From NCBI GenBank assembly GCA_963978905.1, contig OZ022258.1:50824591-50888590 (forward strand): 64,000 nucleotides of DNA, in the 5' to 3' direction. Origin of the DNA: Trichostrongylus colubriformis. Its lineage: Eukaryota > Nematoda > Chromadorea > Rhabditida > Trichostrongylidae. The position numbers and the translations under genes were made by a program. The first letter of the stretch is position 1. Every line of letters begins with the position of its first letter. Below, in pieces: positions 48,701 through 54,612 of this stretch. Under the pieces are notes generated by a model. That model made no database searches. It saw only the letters and a list, made by a program, of their open reading frames with translations, and had not been told where the DNA came from.

Positions 48701-51029
48701 GGGATAACGTGGGCCAAAATGAGTTAAGGGTGTATATAGCAGATGAAGAATACCCGCCTTCAGTGGGAGTGGCGCGCTCCACGTAGGTGTTGCTTACTAC
48801 AAGCGTTTGTATGTTGCCTTAGGAGCAGCCTAGAGACTGCACAGAAGTTGAGAAACTGCGGAATCATGTGCCATGGGTCGTAACCATATTGTTCCAATTT
48901 TAGTATATAATCAGGAATGAGAAGTAAGTGTCGATTTACGTACGGAAGGCCGTGTATTGTGATGGACCACACCAGTATGGACACAGTTGCGAAAGCTTAC
49001 ATTCCATAGAGCACATTGCATGTATACGGATACCTATTGCTATGATGGGCCTGTAGTGAAGGCTGTAAATGGACTACCCCACAGCAAAAATGTAAATCTA
49101 TAGATTTCCGTCAAACCACATTGCTGTGCCATTGCTGTTTACATCATTGTGCCCTTAGTCCGCTTCGCACCGGTACGCCGTAACGCGATGTAGATCGCGA
49201 AGCTCACCTGGTGAAAATACAAAACAGAATAAGTGACTGAACTGCTTTCCGATGAAGACAATTTTCAGAGGACATACCAATCCTCACCATTTGACGGAAT
49301 AGTCCACGGAAAAATGAGTTTCTTTGTTACCCATATATTTATCTTGTACTTGCCTGATAAGGGCCATATGCAGAACTTCACGCGAAAAAATGAATTTGGC
49401 TAGGATACAACTCCTCAAATTCACGGCCGAGTGAGCGGAGCCTCCGAGTGAGAGCCCAGTCCCGCCGTCCGCCGCGATTGGGAACGGAAGGTGGGACTGT
49501 ACACGTAACTTTCTATTTTTGCAATGCGTTTCCGACCGCGGCAAACGAGGAGGTGGGCACTTGCCCGGAGGCCCACCCGGCCGAGATTTCGCGGTGCTGT
49601 ATCTTAGCCGGATTCACACCTTTCGCGTGAAACTTTGCATGAGGCCCACATTAGGCAGATACAACATATATGTGAGTAACGGAAAAGCTCATTTTCACGT
49701 GGGCGACTCCATCAGTCTGCCATAAACCATGATTCTTGGGGATTAAGAAGTTTCCAGATCAATTTCGCCTATGCAGCTATTGGTGGCAATGTGGCACAAA
49801 CGAGATCGTTTCCCAGAACAATCACGTCATATCTGTTGAATATCTTTCACGGTATTAATCTCACATCAACACTCGGATGGCCGCTGCTCTATTATTCCGA
49901 TGGTACAGCCTATAAAGAAGGGGTTCCATTCGCGGTAAGAACTTTGAACCAGATTATTAGGTCCTTAGTCTTTTTTTGAAAATGTGGATTTTCCCATATA
50001 GTTCCATCGGTACCTTATTACGATATTGAACGTACAATCCTCGCTCGCGTGAAGGTAGGTTGGTCCCATACTGTCACTGGTACGAAGGTGTTGTGGGGCG
50101 GTATTGGCCACATCACCTAGCACTTCCAGAGCCCAAGCGGCTCGTTCCCTTCAAACAAAAGCGATTATGTGCAGGCTCAGGCCTTCGTCGAGGAAACTGG
50201 TAAGGGTCGTATTCCCCGTTCGAGAGGGGGGAGGGGTCGTCTAAGTTGAAGGAGTCACATTTTTTGAAATTATCCTCGACACCGGGCTCAACTGTGGTTC
50301 TCTCAGATTCTTGGTGAAGCCACCTTCATACTCTGCGGTCGTGCCAGCGACAGAGCGTGGTTGCCGTGACAGGGAGCGAGGCACAGTGGCGGGGATGAAG
50401 ACGCGCAGACGATCCAGCCACTCCGCCGCTGCCTCCGTAGAGTATGAAGGAAACTAAGCATGAAACGTACTTTCAAATGAGAGGACCTGAACACTTACTT
50501 CCATATAAGCAATTTGATCACTATCAGTGCTTATCAGCTGTCCAATAATCCACTAATGTGGAATGCAGTCCAACTGCATGGCGTATCTGAAATGTGTTTC
50601 TAGATAATTTCTTGGATGATGTGTATAGGGAAGTTTGCATCCTACAGAGGACGCATCTGATTCTTTCCGAATTTCATGGAATTGCTGATATCTATTAGAA
50701 GGTGAAAAATACAGGAATCCTGCATTTTTGCTATCTTTTATGCATTCATATGCATCCTACTGAGGATGCAACTGATTCGTTTCGAACTTCATGGAGTTGC
50801 TGATGCTTAACGGAAGCTGACAAGCACTGGGACACCGCATTTTGCCTATCTTTTGACCATTCATAGAAATGCGATACCCGATAGTCCCGTCTACACCCAT
50901 CACTTCGAATGTCCCAAAAAAAAACTGGAAATATTTGCAAATTTTCTATTCAGGACCTTCTCAACGAAAGGTACAACCCGATCACTGCCCCGAACACCGC
51001 AGACGAGGCTGTCAGTATTGAAGTAGTAG
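18605..51029 (+). CDS. Gene 2: membrane-anchored gamma-glutamyltransferase-like protein, 3' end unresolved
   Basis: Exons: 18605-18736, 20037-20182, 20262-20367, 21208-21320, 23642-23776, 26146-26213, 26454-26554, 29952-30040, 34317-34428, 35054-35120, 35184-35324, 37924 onward, 42195-42220 (doubtful), 42481-42560, 46205-46328, 49758-49934, 50954-51029. A basic, proline-containing cytoplasmic tail of about 95 residues leads to one hydrophobic segment (type II anchor), then the GGT large subunit (CLGLAEPHRSGLGG against the family's P.HSSG.GG) and small subunit. GGTs hydrolyse or transfer gamma-glutamyl groups at the outer face. Here the nucleophile Thr aligns with Ala, the Ser-Ser pair with Asp-Gly and the T.N motif is lost, so catalysis is unlikely. 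Introns hold most repeats of the window. No terminal exon was found. Confidence 0.78.
19265..19464. repeat. Short TIR element with TTAAAGGCACCGT ends
   Basis: ATTAAAGGCACCGT at the left and ACGGTGCCTTTAAAT at the right; inner inverted GGTTGTCGGGCGC / GGCGCCGACAACC. Holds a G13 run at 19336. In intron 1 of gene 2. Confidence 0.7.
20037..20182 (+). CDS. Gene 2 exon 2, cytoplasmic tail
   Basis: Acceptor TCTTATTTAG, donor GTATGT. Reads FAAKTPRQSIGFPGALYSSR, then SDIKVVKPAPPAPKKGKGEA. Proline/lysine-rich juxtamembrane segment; phase 0 to 2. Confidence 0.8.
20262..20367 (+). CDS. Gene 2 exon 3, transmembrane anchor
   Basis: Acceptor GCTTTTATAG, donor GTGAGT. Codes LLLPFIKMAIFVSAMIIIGQ, VFFIVTTFMVRHIHH: a single hydrophobic span of about 25 residues after a basic segment, so cytoplasm-in topology as in type II GGTs. 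Confidence 0.85.
20533..20692. repeat. MITE family M4 (CTTCATACTTTGCGG ends), copy 1
   Basis: GTTCATACTTCGCGCCGGCA at the left, CACCGCAAAGTATGAACGC at the right. Other copies: 26634-26726, 50322-50450, 54247-54383. Confidence 0.75.
21208..21320 (+). CDS. Gene 2 exon 4, start of GGT ectodomain
   Basis: Acceptor GTTATTTCCAG, donor GTAACG. Reads KISSFQQGVWESHEYPAEVH, FNEIAVSSTSQSCNELA. This fits the GGT opening in which a variable stalk leads to A.va.....cs.ig...l; the Cys is at the position of the conserved C/CS.iG. Confidence 0.8.
21880..22915. repeat. Inverted pair of a ~175-bp repeat
   Basis: 21880-22052 (AGTGGCCATTCGGAATGGGA, TTTTCGGACGCTGATCTC, GTAGAACGACTCCCTGGGCG) returns inverted at 22740-22915 (GAGATCAGCGTCCGAAAATA, CCGAATGGCCACTTCGACCT). 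The 680 bp between the arms hold no gene I recognise. A 228-codon minus-strand open frame (22551-23234) crosses the right arm; it has no family features and is not called. Confidence 0.6.
23642..23776 (+). CDS. Gene 2 exon 5, SG.GG block of large subunit
   Basis: Acceptor CACATTTCAG, donor GTGAGC, phases 2 in/2 out relative to codons. Reads EFTIFAIAFAIQFCLGLAEP, HRSGLGGVSTAVFVEGNKK. Matches the most conserved GGT segment, AVDAA.A...cLgvv.PhssG.GGg.f....; the acidic GSAVDAA start is replaced by SEEFTIFA. Best single piece of evidence for the family. An in-frame ATG after the acceptor could mimic a gene start with signal peptide, but phase and homology favour an internal exon. Confidence 0.85.
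24100..24611. mobile_element. TIR element family M2, copy (inverted relative to 3.9 kb)
   Basis: TTAAAGGCATATTCCAGGAT at the left and ATCCTGGAATATGCCTTTAA at the right. Interior matches the complement of 3865-4387 throughout. Confidence 0.85.
24842..25640 (-). pseudogene. Non-LTR retrotransposon (LINE) reverse-transcriptase fragment
   Basis: Minus strand: MYADDVAIFANNDTEACEIV carries the YADD polymerase motif, followed by YGLVINTDKTKV; then RSLALPVLVYGSKTWTL and, in another frame, LRSILGVSLRDRLKNEVIRQ, as in the C-terminal part of RTE/R2-like polymerases. Frame changes near 25270 and 25050 and lack of 5' domains show a dead 5'-truncated copy. Its upstream part probably reaches about 25.6 kb (VLFSPLLQ). 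Lies in an intron of gene 2. Confidence 0.85.
26146..26213 (+). CDS. Gene 2 exon 6, REE block
   Basis: Acceptor CACAAATATCAG, donor GTGAGT. Reads GADDTKREEIKRRGWFYRTL MT in 22 codons. Falls where GGTs carry the substrate-binding D.RE.AP motif; Arg-Glu is kept (KREE), the Ala-Pro is not. Confidence 0.75.
26454..26554 (+). CDS. Gene 2 exon 7, S..VP block
   Basis: Acceptor TAATAATTTCAG, donor GTGAGT. Reads ALSILVPSDVIIAKYFLNNI, KALEFRRLWNFLN. Parallels GGT lsi.vPGe..G...a....G.l.W..l; Pro is kept and Gly is Ser. Ends in phase 0. Equivalent of the 260-335 exon of gene 1. Confidence 0.8.
26634..26726. repeat. MITE family M4, copy 2
   Basis: CGTTCATACTTTGCGCCGGC and CCGCAAAGTATGAAAG ends; shortened core. 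A G10 run follows at 26740. Confidence 0.7.
27287..29808. mobile_element. 2.5-kb near-perfect palindrome (foldback element)
   Basis: Left arm 27287-28245 and right arm 28845-29808 are inverted copies of about 960 bp with few differences (for example AATTGTTGCTCGCCCATG..., GTGTACGTCCACATTCATAC). The 600-bp spacer carries a tRNA-like box at 28650-28735 but no gene. No transposase found. Lies in the intron between gene 2 exons 7 and 8. Confidence 0.85.
29952..30040 (+). CDS. Gene 2 exon 8 (large subunit)
   Basis: Acceptor CACCACTGCAG, donor GTGAGT. Reads EYGIDTNPVSYSLFRAINHN, TLQLLHDDN: GGT la..Gf.Vs..La..i.......l..d. Ends in phase 2, completed by 34317. Confidence 0.82.
30206..30292. repeat. 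Short imperfect palindrome
   Basis: AAAGGTTTAGAGAAGTTCACG / ATGAACTTCTCTCGTCAGGAAACCTTT around GCGACGGAC...GTCCGTCGC. Could form a hairpin with about 28-bp stems; worn MITE or chance. Confidence 0.55.
31086..31450 (+). pseudogene. Mariner transposase C-terminal fragment
   Basis: MLLHDNAKSHM resembles the catalytic DN.RPH motif; PHTPYSPGLSSSDYHLFSPP and VKQFKKEEDLQIAINDF follow, the usual end of a mariner transposase. No N-terminus and an early stop. In an intron of gene 2. Confidence 0.85.
31456..31848 (-). CDS. Long open frame, unrecognised
   Basis: Open for 130 codons on the minus strand (MDNLQQTSFKVIKVLGKQSN, SQPLIQKFFKLFVESVG). No family features, no clear splice signals, A/T-rich third positions. 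It abuts the mariner fragment and could be part of a transposon or chance. Confidence 0.2.
   Translation of the reverse strand: MQSFVPVIIYHRCARVCSITAIDALFIMDNLQQTSFKVIKVLGKQSNNLSDDIHTLTTVLHDAVSQPLIQKFFKLFVESVGDQSITIRSCNNGFIPLHVQVHLYIFHMVFIQDNVGGPTTQYLLGWLINS
31950..32060. repeat. Half copy of TIR family M5
   Basis: TTGTAACCGCTTTGATCCCC, TTCGCATCAATTTGCCTGCGA and CGAAATCCCGACATAAGGGTA match the right half of 36370-36608. Confidence 0.55.
32230..32580. repeat. Diverged short copy of the E (GTCGTATT) TIR family
   Basis: Right end GTCGAGGAATCCTCGATGGAGGCTTGACCC equals the terminus of the large elements at 38.4-45.6 kb; interior has GACCCCTCCCATCCAAATACG. Left end not clear. Confidence 0.45.
33100..34290. 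other. GC-rich intronic stretch, no gene recognised
   Basis: Holds a short inverted pair (TGATTACATGACATTTACAC near 33135 and GTGTAATCAGTTTGGGACCC near 33170). Open frames at 33292-33531 and 33689-34020 look like chance in a GC-rich segment. No splice-bounded exon before 34317. Confidence 0.4.
34317..34428 (+). CDS. Gene 2 exon 9 (large subunit)
   Basis: Acceptor CGCTTCCAG (an alternative CCTAG lies at 34295), donor GTGAGC. Reads EWLFNAKEQFRPLDEGEVFT, then QLSALRPKARK. GGT: lf....G..l.eGd...r..La.tL. The nearer acceptor gives the family spacing. Confidence 0.8.
35054..35120 (+). CDS. Gene 2 exon 10 (large subunit)
   Basis: Acceptor CAAATTTAG, donor GTACAC, followed by a 63-bp intron. Reads GIHEIMSTSLQHIVKMFKHK NI: the fY.G.L...iv segment, with the FY changed to IM. 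Confidence 0.75.
35184..35324 (+). CDS. Gene 2 exon 11 (large subunit, TAEDL to PPSSG region)
   Basis: Acceptor CAAATTTCAG. Reads FFSNFTEERWSRVITEACHD, then SRTSSMMLCTPRRLGKLISK, VFLDE. Fits GGT giit.eDl..Y.........PpPssGg.lL...lniLeg with poor conservation. Donor GTAGAG at 35325 keeps phase with 37924; a stronger GTGAGT at 35330 would not. Confidence 0.75.
35378..35431 (+). CDS. Possible alternative mini-exon
   Basis: Acceptor TTGCGATAG, donor GTGAGG, reading GLSRLIMKRATLCGLS in phase with 35324. Only 53 bp after exon 11 and ending beside a foldback insertion; the direct splice to 37924 is equally in phase, so this is probably not used. Confidence 0.2.
35442..35893. mobile_element. Foldback element family FB2, copy 1
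   Basis: Arms GGAACTCAAAGGAATCGTCC...GTGTTACCCATA and TATGGTAACACAAAAACTCA...GGGGAACTCAAA are inverted over about 200 bp, with a second inner inversion around GGTGGGCGGGGCC. Another copy: 49290-49712. Confidence 0.8.
36370..36608. repeat. TIR element family M5
   Basis: GTACCCTTACGTCAGGATTT and AAATCCTGAAATAAGGGTAC form inverted ends; paired TAATTGGGTCTTATCG / CGCTTCGGCACCCAA lie inside. Confidence 0.7.
36641..37808 (-). mobile_element. Mariner (irritans-like) transposon
   Basis: Ends TTAGGTTGTTGCAAAATTAA and TTAATTTTGCAACCACCTAA, each next to TA, give a 1.17-kb element of standard mariner length. Inserted in the intron between gene 2 exons 12 and 11. It is the most complete transposon in the window. 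Confidence 0.92.
36835..37622 (-). pseudogene. Mariner transposase, frameshifted
   Basis: Starts at 37622: AYRVIMLYEFKLEHSAAEAA (helix-turn-helix), then CERTVELCFEKFASGDFDLE; after a frame break near 37300 the catalytic half runs from 37173 with PILLQDNARPHTSQI and HPAYSPDLSPTDYHFFRAL, the D34D-type end. Both domains present, but at least one frameshift and internal stops. Confidence 0.9.
37924..38025 (+). CDS. Gene 2 exon 12 (large subunit end), 3' boundary uncertain
   Basis: Acceptor GCTTTTTTTTCAG. Reads SYGEQRLMLNEAMRRLKIFQ, KFWRLIDEEPMRF: GGT h.l.EA.k.af.dR...lgDp. The frame stays open to a TAA at 38082 (ending FFTPMWVTMII). Donor GTGATT at 38026 is the only one in phase with the next candidate exon; GTGGGT at 38063 is another choice. 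Confidence 0.7.
38381..41475. mobile_element. Large TIR element E, copy 1
   Basis: Left end AGTCAAGCCTCCGTCGAGGA...GGGGGTCGTATTTAGTCCGC; right end GGGGTCGTATTTTTTGATCC...TTTGGACGCTTGACCC. Contains an inner hairpin (40813-41060), GGAAGTTATG tandem units near 39160-39400 and G-runs. Its ends and much of its interior recur inverted in 42731-45559. No transposase recognised. Confidence 0.75.
40813..41060. repeat. Hairpin with G/C homopolymer tips, nested in E copy 1
   Basis: AAAGT..G18..GAGACGCAACTTT and AAGTTGCGTCTC-C15-AACTTT are inverted, as are TCTTTCCCTCCCTAGGCTTAG and CCTAGGGAGAGAAAGG. Poly-G run of about 18 at 40831. Confidence 0.75.
41476..42194. other. Unique segment between the two E copies
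   Basis: No repeat copy found. A plus-strand frame at 41675-42121 is open for 148 codons (GRELAIGQTLFAGDLDTEVD) but has no splice signals or family features; not called as a gene. Confidence 0.35.
42195..42220 (+). CDS. Possible micro-exon of gene 2
   Basis: Acceptor GACCTTTTCAG and donor GTAACC enclose 26 nt reading TQLLYGGQ in the phase that joins 38025 to 42481. The GGT segment before the small subunit is normally longer, so other exons may be missing. Confidence 0.4.
42481..42560 (+). CDS. Gene 2 exon, start of GGT small subunit
   Basis: Acceptor AAGTTTTTCAG, donor GTAAGT. Reads GWGANMFTIVSLKSNVAISY ISSLGS, phase 0 to 2, matching gene 1 exon 11092-11174. Against GGG-T-x-H-x-S-V-V the nucleophile Thr aligns with Ala and the His with Met; the downstream T.T.N reads SYISS. 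Confidence 0.8.
42731..45559. mobile_element. Large TIR element E, copy 2 (inverted relative to copy 1)
   Basis: Left end GGGTCAAGCGTCCAGATGAGGA then C8AAAAGGGGGTCTC; right end GAGGATTCCTCAACGGAGGC TTGACCC preceded by three ACGACCCCCCC units. Interior 44000-45400 mirrors 38480-39600, and 42780-43065 mirrors 41170-41440. Shorter than copy 1 by loss of the region facing 39.6-41.1 kb. Confidence 0.78.
44160..44497. repeat. Two tandem ~176-bp units inside E copy 2
   Basis: GATGAGGATTTGATGAGGAAAATTTCG...CATGCCAGATCTTCAAAA appears at 44163-44335 and 44340-44495, nearly identical. Inverted, diverged units lie at 39060-39410 in E copy 1. Confidence 0.8.
45560..46200. other. Intronic segment, no gene recognised
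   Basis: 45560-45715 resembles the GC-rich core of 8.79-8.94 kb (TGCCACACTGCCTCG, CGCGCCGCAGCGCGAAAA). The rest to 46200 shows no repeat copy or exon. Confidence 0.4.
46205..46328 (+). CDS. Gene 2 exon (small subunit, FGS..LN block)
   Basis: Acceptor GTGTGGTTTCAG, donor GTTTGC. Reads FGSRVDCDNQYYLNDLGRYK EPGNRERIDGLFPSVAR. Corresponds to GGT FGS.V.....G..LNN.MDDF..PG...........P. The MDD acidic pair reads LGR and the SSM motif before the Pro reads DGLF. Phase equals gene 1 exon 12357-12498. Confidence 0.8.
46430..46940. repeat. Repeat block R, copy 1
   Basis: GTCTGTTTGTCGGTATG then repeated GGTATGTAAGTATGTAAG, TGTCCGTCCGCAA, GAGCAAAGCAACCGCT, CACCTAATTCGTACCCTCACCGTCATTCTGCGG and GGTGGACC. 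Shares this order with 47815-48265 (about 430 bp). Confidence 0.75.
46985..47600. repeat. Family S1 tandem-unit repeat, inverted copy
   Basis: Starts TATATATAATCCGTTTGCCT GTGTGGGTGTCCGTCCGTTCG, then about four diverged units with GATAACGGTTGATAAGATTCGATAAG and a CGTTCATACTCATAGGTGTTTTGCG module. Confidence 0.65.
47815..48265. repeat. Repeat block R, copy 2
   Basis: Same modules as 46430-46940 in the same orientation, separated by the S1 array. GCGGATGGTGGACCCCACAA and TCTGATTTTTGTGACTAATGGG close it. Confidence 0.75.
49290..49712. mobile_element. Foldback element family FB2, copy 2
   Basis: AATAGTCCACGGAAAAATGAGTT...GTGTATCTTG at the left; CAGATACAACATATATGTGA...AGCTCATTTTCACGTGG at the right, inverted. 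Ends 45 bp before the gene 2 exon at 49758. Confidence 0.75.
49758..49934 (+). CDS. Gene 2 exon (small subunit, GAAGG block)
   Basis: Acceptor AAGTTTCCAG, donor GTAAGA, 59 whole codons: INFAYAAIGGNVAQTRSFPR, TSYLLNIFHGINLTST, LLYYSDGTAYKEGVPFA. Matches 13840-14034 of gene 1 and the GGT l.lGaaGGs.i......vl...dfg....A...PR.........yE.G.p segment. Gly-Gly kept. Confidence 0.87.
50176..50290. repeat. Short E-family copy
   Basis: GGCTCAGGCCTTCGTCGAGGA...GGGTCGTATTCCCCGTTCGAGAGGGGGGAGGGG and TTGAAATTATCCTCGACACCGGGCTC: about 115 bp with the same inverted ends as the 3-kb elements. Confidence 0.65.
50322..50450. repeat. MITE family M4, copy 3
   Basis: CCTTCATACTCTGCGGTCGT and CTCCGTAGAGTATGAAGG ends; GACAGGGAGCGAGGC core as at 20.5 and 26.6 kb. 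Confidence 0.75.
50954..51029 (+). CDS. Gene 2 exon (small subunit), last one recognised
   Basis: Acceptor TTTTCTATTCAG, donor GTTTGT, 76 nt. Reads DLLNERYNPITAPNTADEAV SIEVV. Continues G.p...l..rgh.v......gvvqai of GGTs. About 28 residues should follow in an exon beginning with two bases of a split codon; none of the candidates downstream looks right. Confidence 0.8.
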
Positions 51030-53010
51030 GTTTGTGTTAATCAAAGTCTTATTCCAATGTACATATCTTAGCCATTTACTGGAACCCATAATCTCTAAAA
51101 CGGTCCCGTTCTCCCTATCATTGTCATGAATGGAACGAACAAGTAATGTTGAATATCATAGACTTTGACTCATGCAGCCTCATAGCCGCCTCATTACCCC
51201 GAGAGCGTGCATCGCGACCTCGTGCGTGATCCACGCTTAAATCCACGCTCCACCTTGCTTATTTTTCTGTGCCCTAATATACAATGGCACTGGAAAAAGG
51301 ATGCTTTATTTCTAAGAAAATGTCCGTGTAACTAAAATATATCAAAGCTGCTACTGGATTGAACCGTTCGAATTTGACCGTATTTCAATATCTTCAGATA
51401 ACGGAAATAAATTGGTAGCCGCTCATAAGAACGTCAAAGACCACTACTCACTGATTCCGAGTGGAATTTGAAGATTATTTTATTGTTATTGTCGGTTGTT
51501 AACAAAACATCTTATTGTTATCGCTCGTTAACAAAACCAACGAGGAGTTATACAATTATTATTGAATAAAGTAATCGCTTTACTGGTCATTTTAACAGGC
51601 TCGTCTGCGAATTAGAAGGATTAGGTCACTAGACGCATTTGTGCATAAACTCGATGGGGTGATCACGGAGAGTCTGTAATAACGTTCTCCCAAGGAAAAG
51701 GAACCCCTGCTGAGAACAGCGTTCTATTCACCATCCTAAAGTGTTGGTTCACTCATAGGAGATTAGTCCTACTTGCAATACTCCACCAACTCGCTGGCAC
51801 CGTATGAGGATATAATTTTGAAAAAAGGCGCTAAAGGCCATAAGCTACTTGGATGATGCTCCTAATTTAGTCCCGTGCCGCTTGATGGACCATATGGCAC
51901 TTATGTTGTATCGCTTACACCTTGGGTAACAAGTCAAACGCACTGAATTCTAGGGTTACCAACTTTTCAACCTATACTTTAGCCGCAGGCAAGTCCTTCA
52001 TAAGAATTTTCAGAGATTGTAGGCGAATACACTCAAACTGGTCTAGATTACCGGAATTTGATCGCGCCCATGACCCTCAGCGCGCGATTCGAAATTCAAT
52101 CCAGTTTCTCTGGATTCAAATTTCAAATCGTCAATTCAATCCTCGATTTAAAACAGAATAGCAAGGCACTTGTCACGTGCAGTCATCCAGCTCGCATGAT
52201 CTAGTCCGAGTGTCTTGACTTACATCATGATCCTCTTCAAGAAAATGAAGATAGAGCTGTAGCCAAAAAGGCGTTGAAGACTAGTCAATCAAATGCTCGA
52301 TATGCTAGTCAAGATTTTCATGTTTTCATATTCATATTTCTGAATCGATTGAACCGCTTCGAACTTGCCCAGATGCAAAACGCACAGAAAACATTGAAAG
52401 CTCCCGTCAACTGTGGTTAGGTCTAATCAAACACCTTCTCTAAATTAATGGATTACGGAGACATATTCTATCCCTGAAGAACCTATCCAACTCACTCACT
52501 GTTTATACGAATTCTACCACTATTTGCTAATATGAGGTGGGCTAAAAATTCATGGATTACAGTCACAAACCCCTACTTGTCGCAAAATTTCAGGAAGCCT
52601 CTCAGGAACACGACTTTAGTTTTCAACTTGTGCATATTTTGCCATGTTTCCATGTTTATTTCATAATGGGCTATCTGGGGACTCAATCTCAATCATGATA
52701 TTATTAATTAGCTATCTGGAGACACAGTCGTGACGATAGACCGTTTCTGAGTCATGGAACGTGATATCGTCAAGTGGCTGTCTGGGGATTACGCGTAACT
52801 TCACAACATATTTCTCTATCAGGCCGCCGTCAGCCTGCGATTTTGCGATTTTTCTGCGATTTTGCGGCATCGCACTGTCGCACGCTTTACTACTACCTTG
52901 AGATTGTGCAATGCCGCTACTTCGTGTGCGGAGCCGCGACACCGCAAAACCGCAGTTTGACGATGGGCTCATGGAAATTATATAAGAGTATATCTTGCGA
53001 GCTGCTTTCT
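51030..53010. other. No certain gene; candidate exon at 51983
   Basis: 51983-52161 is open from an acceptor (ATACTTTAG) in the phase left by 51029 (AGKSFIRIFRDCRRIHSNWS) to a TAG, but shows no GGT C-terminal pattern. 51599-51615 would give only GSSAN and a stop. The rest is AT-rich without recognised repeats. Confidence 0.35.
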
Positions 53011-53012
53011 AT

Positions 53013-53730
53013 AGAGTGTACCAATGAGGGCGCTCGATCTTTAAAATGATATAAAGCAAGTTGTGTGAGAGGTATAAATGAAATTTATCTATTGTTTGAA
53101 AGAGTATTCGAAGACATCATGTATGGAAAATAACATCGTTCAAATGGCCACCTCGGCTTCGCTTGATGGCGCGCATACGAAAAGTCCAATTTTCAATGAC
53201 TCTGGCGCACAAATCGGGCTGTATGTCATCGATGGCGTGGCGTATGTTGACTTTGAGGTAATCAGTGTTTTGTGGTTGGTTTGCGTAAACCTGCGATTTA
53301 AGGAAACCCCACAAGACATAGTCTAGTGGGGTTAGATCGTACGCTCTCGGTGGCCAGTTGATGTCCCTCCGCGCGGGATAACCTTTCTTCCGAAGCAGAA
53401 GATCCATTGTGGCGCGCGCTGTGTGGCTCGTAGCGCCGTCCTACTGAAACCACATACCCTCGGCATTCATATTGTCGATTTCATGCTAGAAAAAGTTCGT
53501 TATCATGGATCTGTATAGAAATTGGCGTAGCGCGCGCAACATTGCTCTAACCGATGAATGATTTTCGTAAATAGTTTTGATGATTTGCACACGTTGCTCG
53601 CGGCTGAATTGGTTCATGGTGATTTGTGAAGATACACTGAATAATAACAACTAGGTTTGACAACTCTATCACAAACAACGTGGCCGCCATGAGCTGTCAG
53701 TGATGGAGCGCGCTTATTGGCACACCCTAT
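53013..53730 (-). mobile_element. Tc1/mariner-superfamily element, internally deleted
   Basis: TGTACCAATGAGGGCGCTC at the left mirrors GAGCGCGCTTATTGGCACA at the right, next to TA. Minus strand: MNQFSREQRVQIIKTIYEN start at 53617, then DGATSHTARATMDLLLRKKG and INWPPRAYDLTPLDYVLWGF, ending SRGGHLNDVIFHT. The part between the two domains is deleted and frames are broken. Confidence 0.88.
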
Positions 53731-53885
53731 ACTTGGAAGTTAAACGATGTGAAGATTACATGAAGTGACTTCCCATAAACTATAAAAACGAATGATTCAC
53801 GCGGTGCGTTCAAGATTCGAATGTTCGCACAGTTGTTAGTCATGAAGAATGCCAAAGCGAATGCGGTTTATAGGCTTTAGAAAAC

Positions 53886-54097
53886 GTAGGGTTTAGAATG
53901 CTGACGGCTGTTTTCTTCTATATTTCTATTTTCCTTAGCATTACGCGTTGTCAAAGAAATTATTTTGTGCCAGTATTCGGGAATTTTCTAAATACGCATA
54001 CAATACGAAATTGCGCTATGAGGGCAGCTTTACAAAGCGCTCACGTAGGGTTTAGAATGCTGACGGCTATTGTCTTCTATATTTCTATTTTCCTTAT
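53886..54097. repeat. 55-bp direct repeat pair
   Basis: GTAGGGTTTAGAATGCTGAC GGCTG...CTTCTATATTTCTATTTTCCTTA occurs at 53887-53940 and 54044-54097, differing at two or three bases. Both copies are in the same reading frame (FRMLTAVFFYISIF). Confidence 0.85.
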
Positions 54098-54246
54098 GGG
54101 AGAAATGGTCTTTCGGCGCTATGGGCATCGGAGGGCCGAAAACTTTTTCATTACTCCAAACAGTACATACTTGAGGGGCTTGAGTAGTAAAGCATTGTGC
54201 TCGTCTTGTAAGATCATCCATTGAAGGAAAGGACTGCGTAAGGCAG

Positions 54247-54383
54247 CCTTCATACTTTGCGGTGGTGCTGCCGGCAGCAGAGCGTATCTGCACTAACAGG
54301 CAGTGAGTCAGAGTGGCGCGGGAGGAGACGCAAAGACGACGTAGACACGCCCCTCGGCAGCAACGCAGAGTATGAAGGATGCC
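54247..54383. repeat. MITE family M4, copy 4
   Basis: CCTTCATACTTTGCGGTGGT and GCAACGCAGAGTATGAAGG ends with GACGCAAAGACGACG core. Confidence 0.75.
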
Positions 54384-54612
54384 TGGAGGTTGAACTCTTA
54401 AACTCCCTTCCAGCTCACCCAGACAGCTTGATTCCTACCTTATCTGACGTCCTATATAACCACTTTTTCAATCAAAAATGCGTTCGAATGCATCTAAAAA
54501 ATGTTGCTAACTTGATGTCTTCGATTGTTTAACATTTGTGAGGCTTCATGCTTCAATAAAAAGGATAAAGGATAAAGTTTTTGGCGTAATCAATCCCTCT
54601 CTGGGATGCGCC

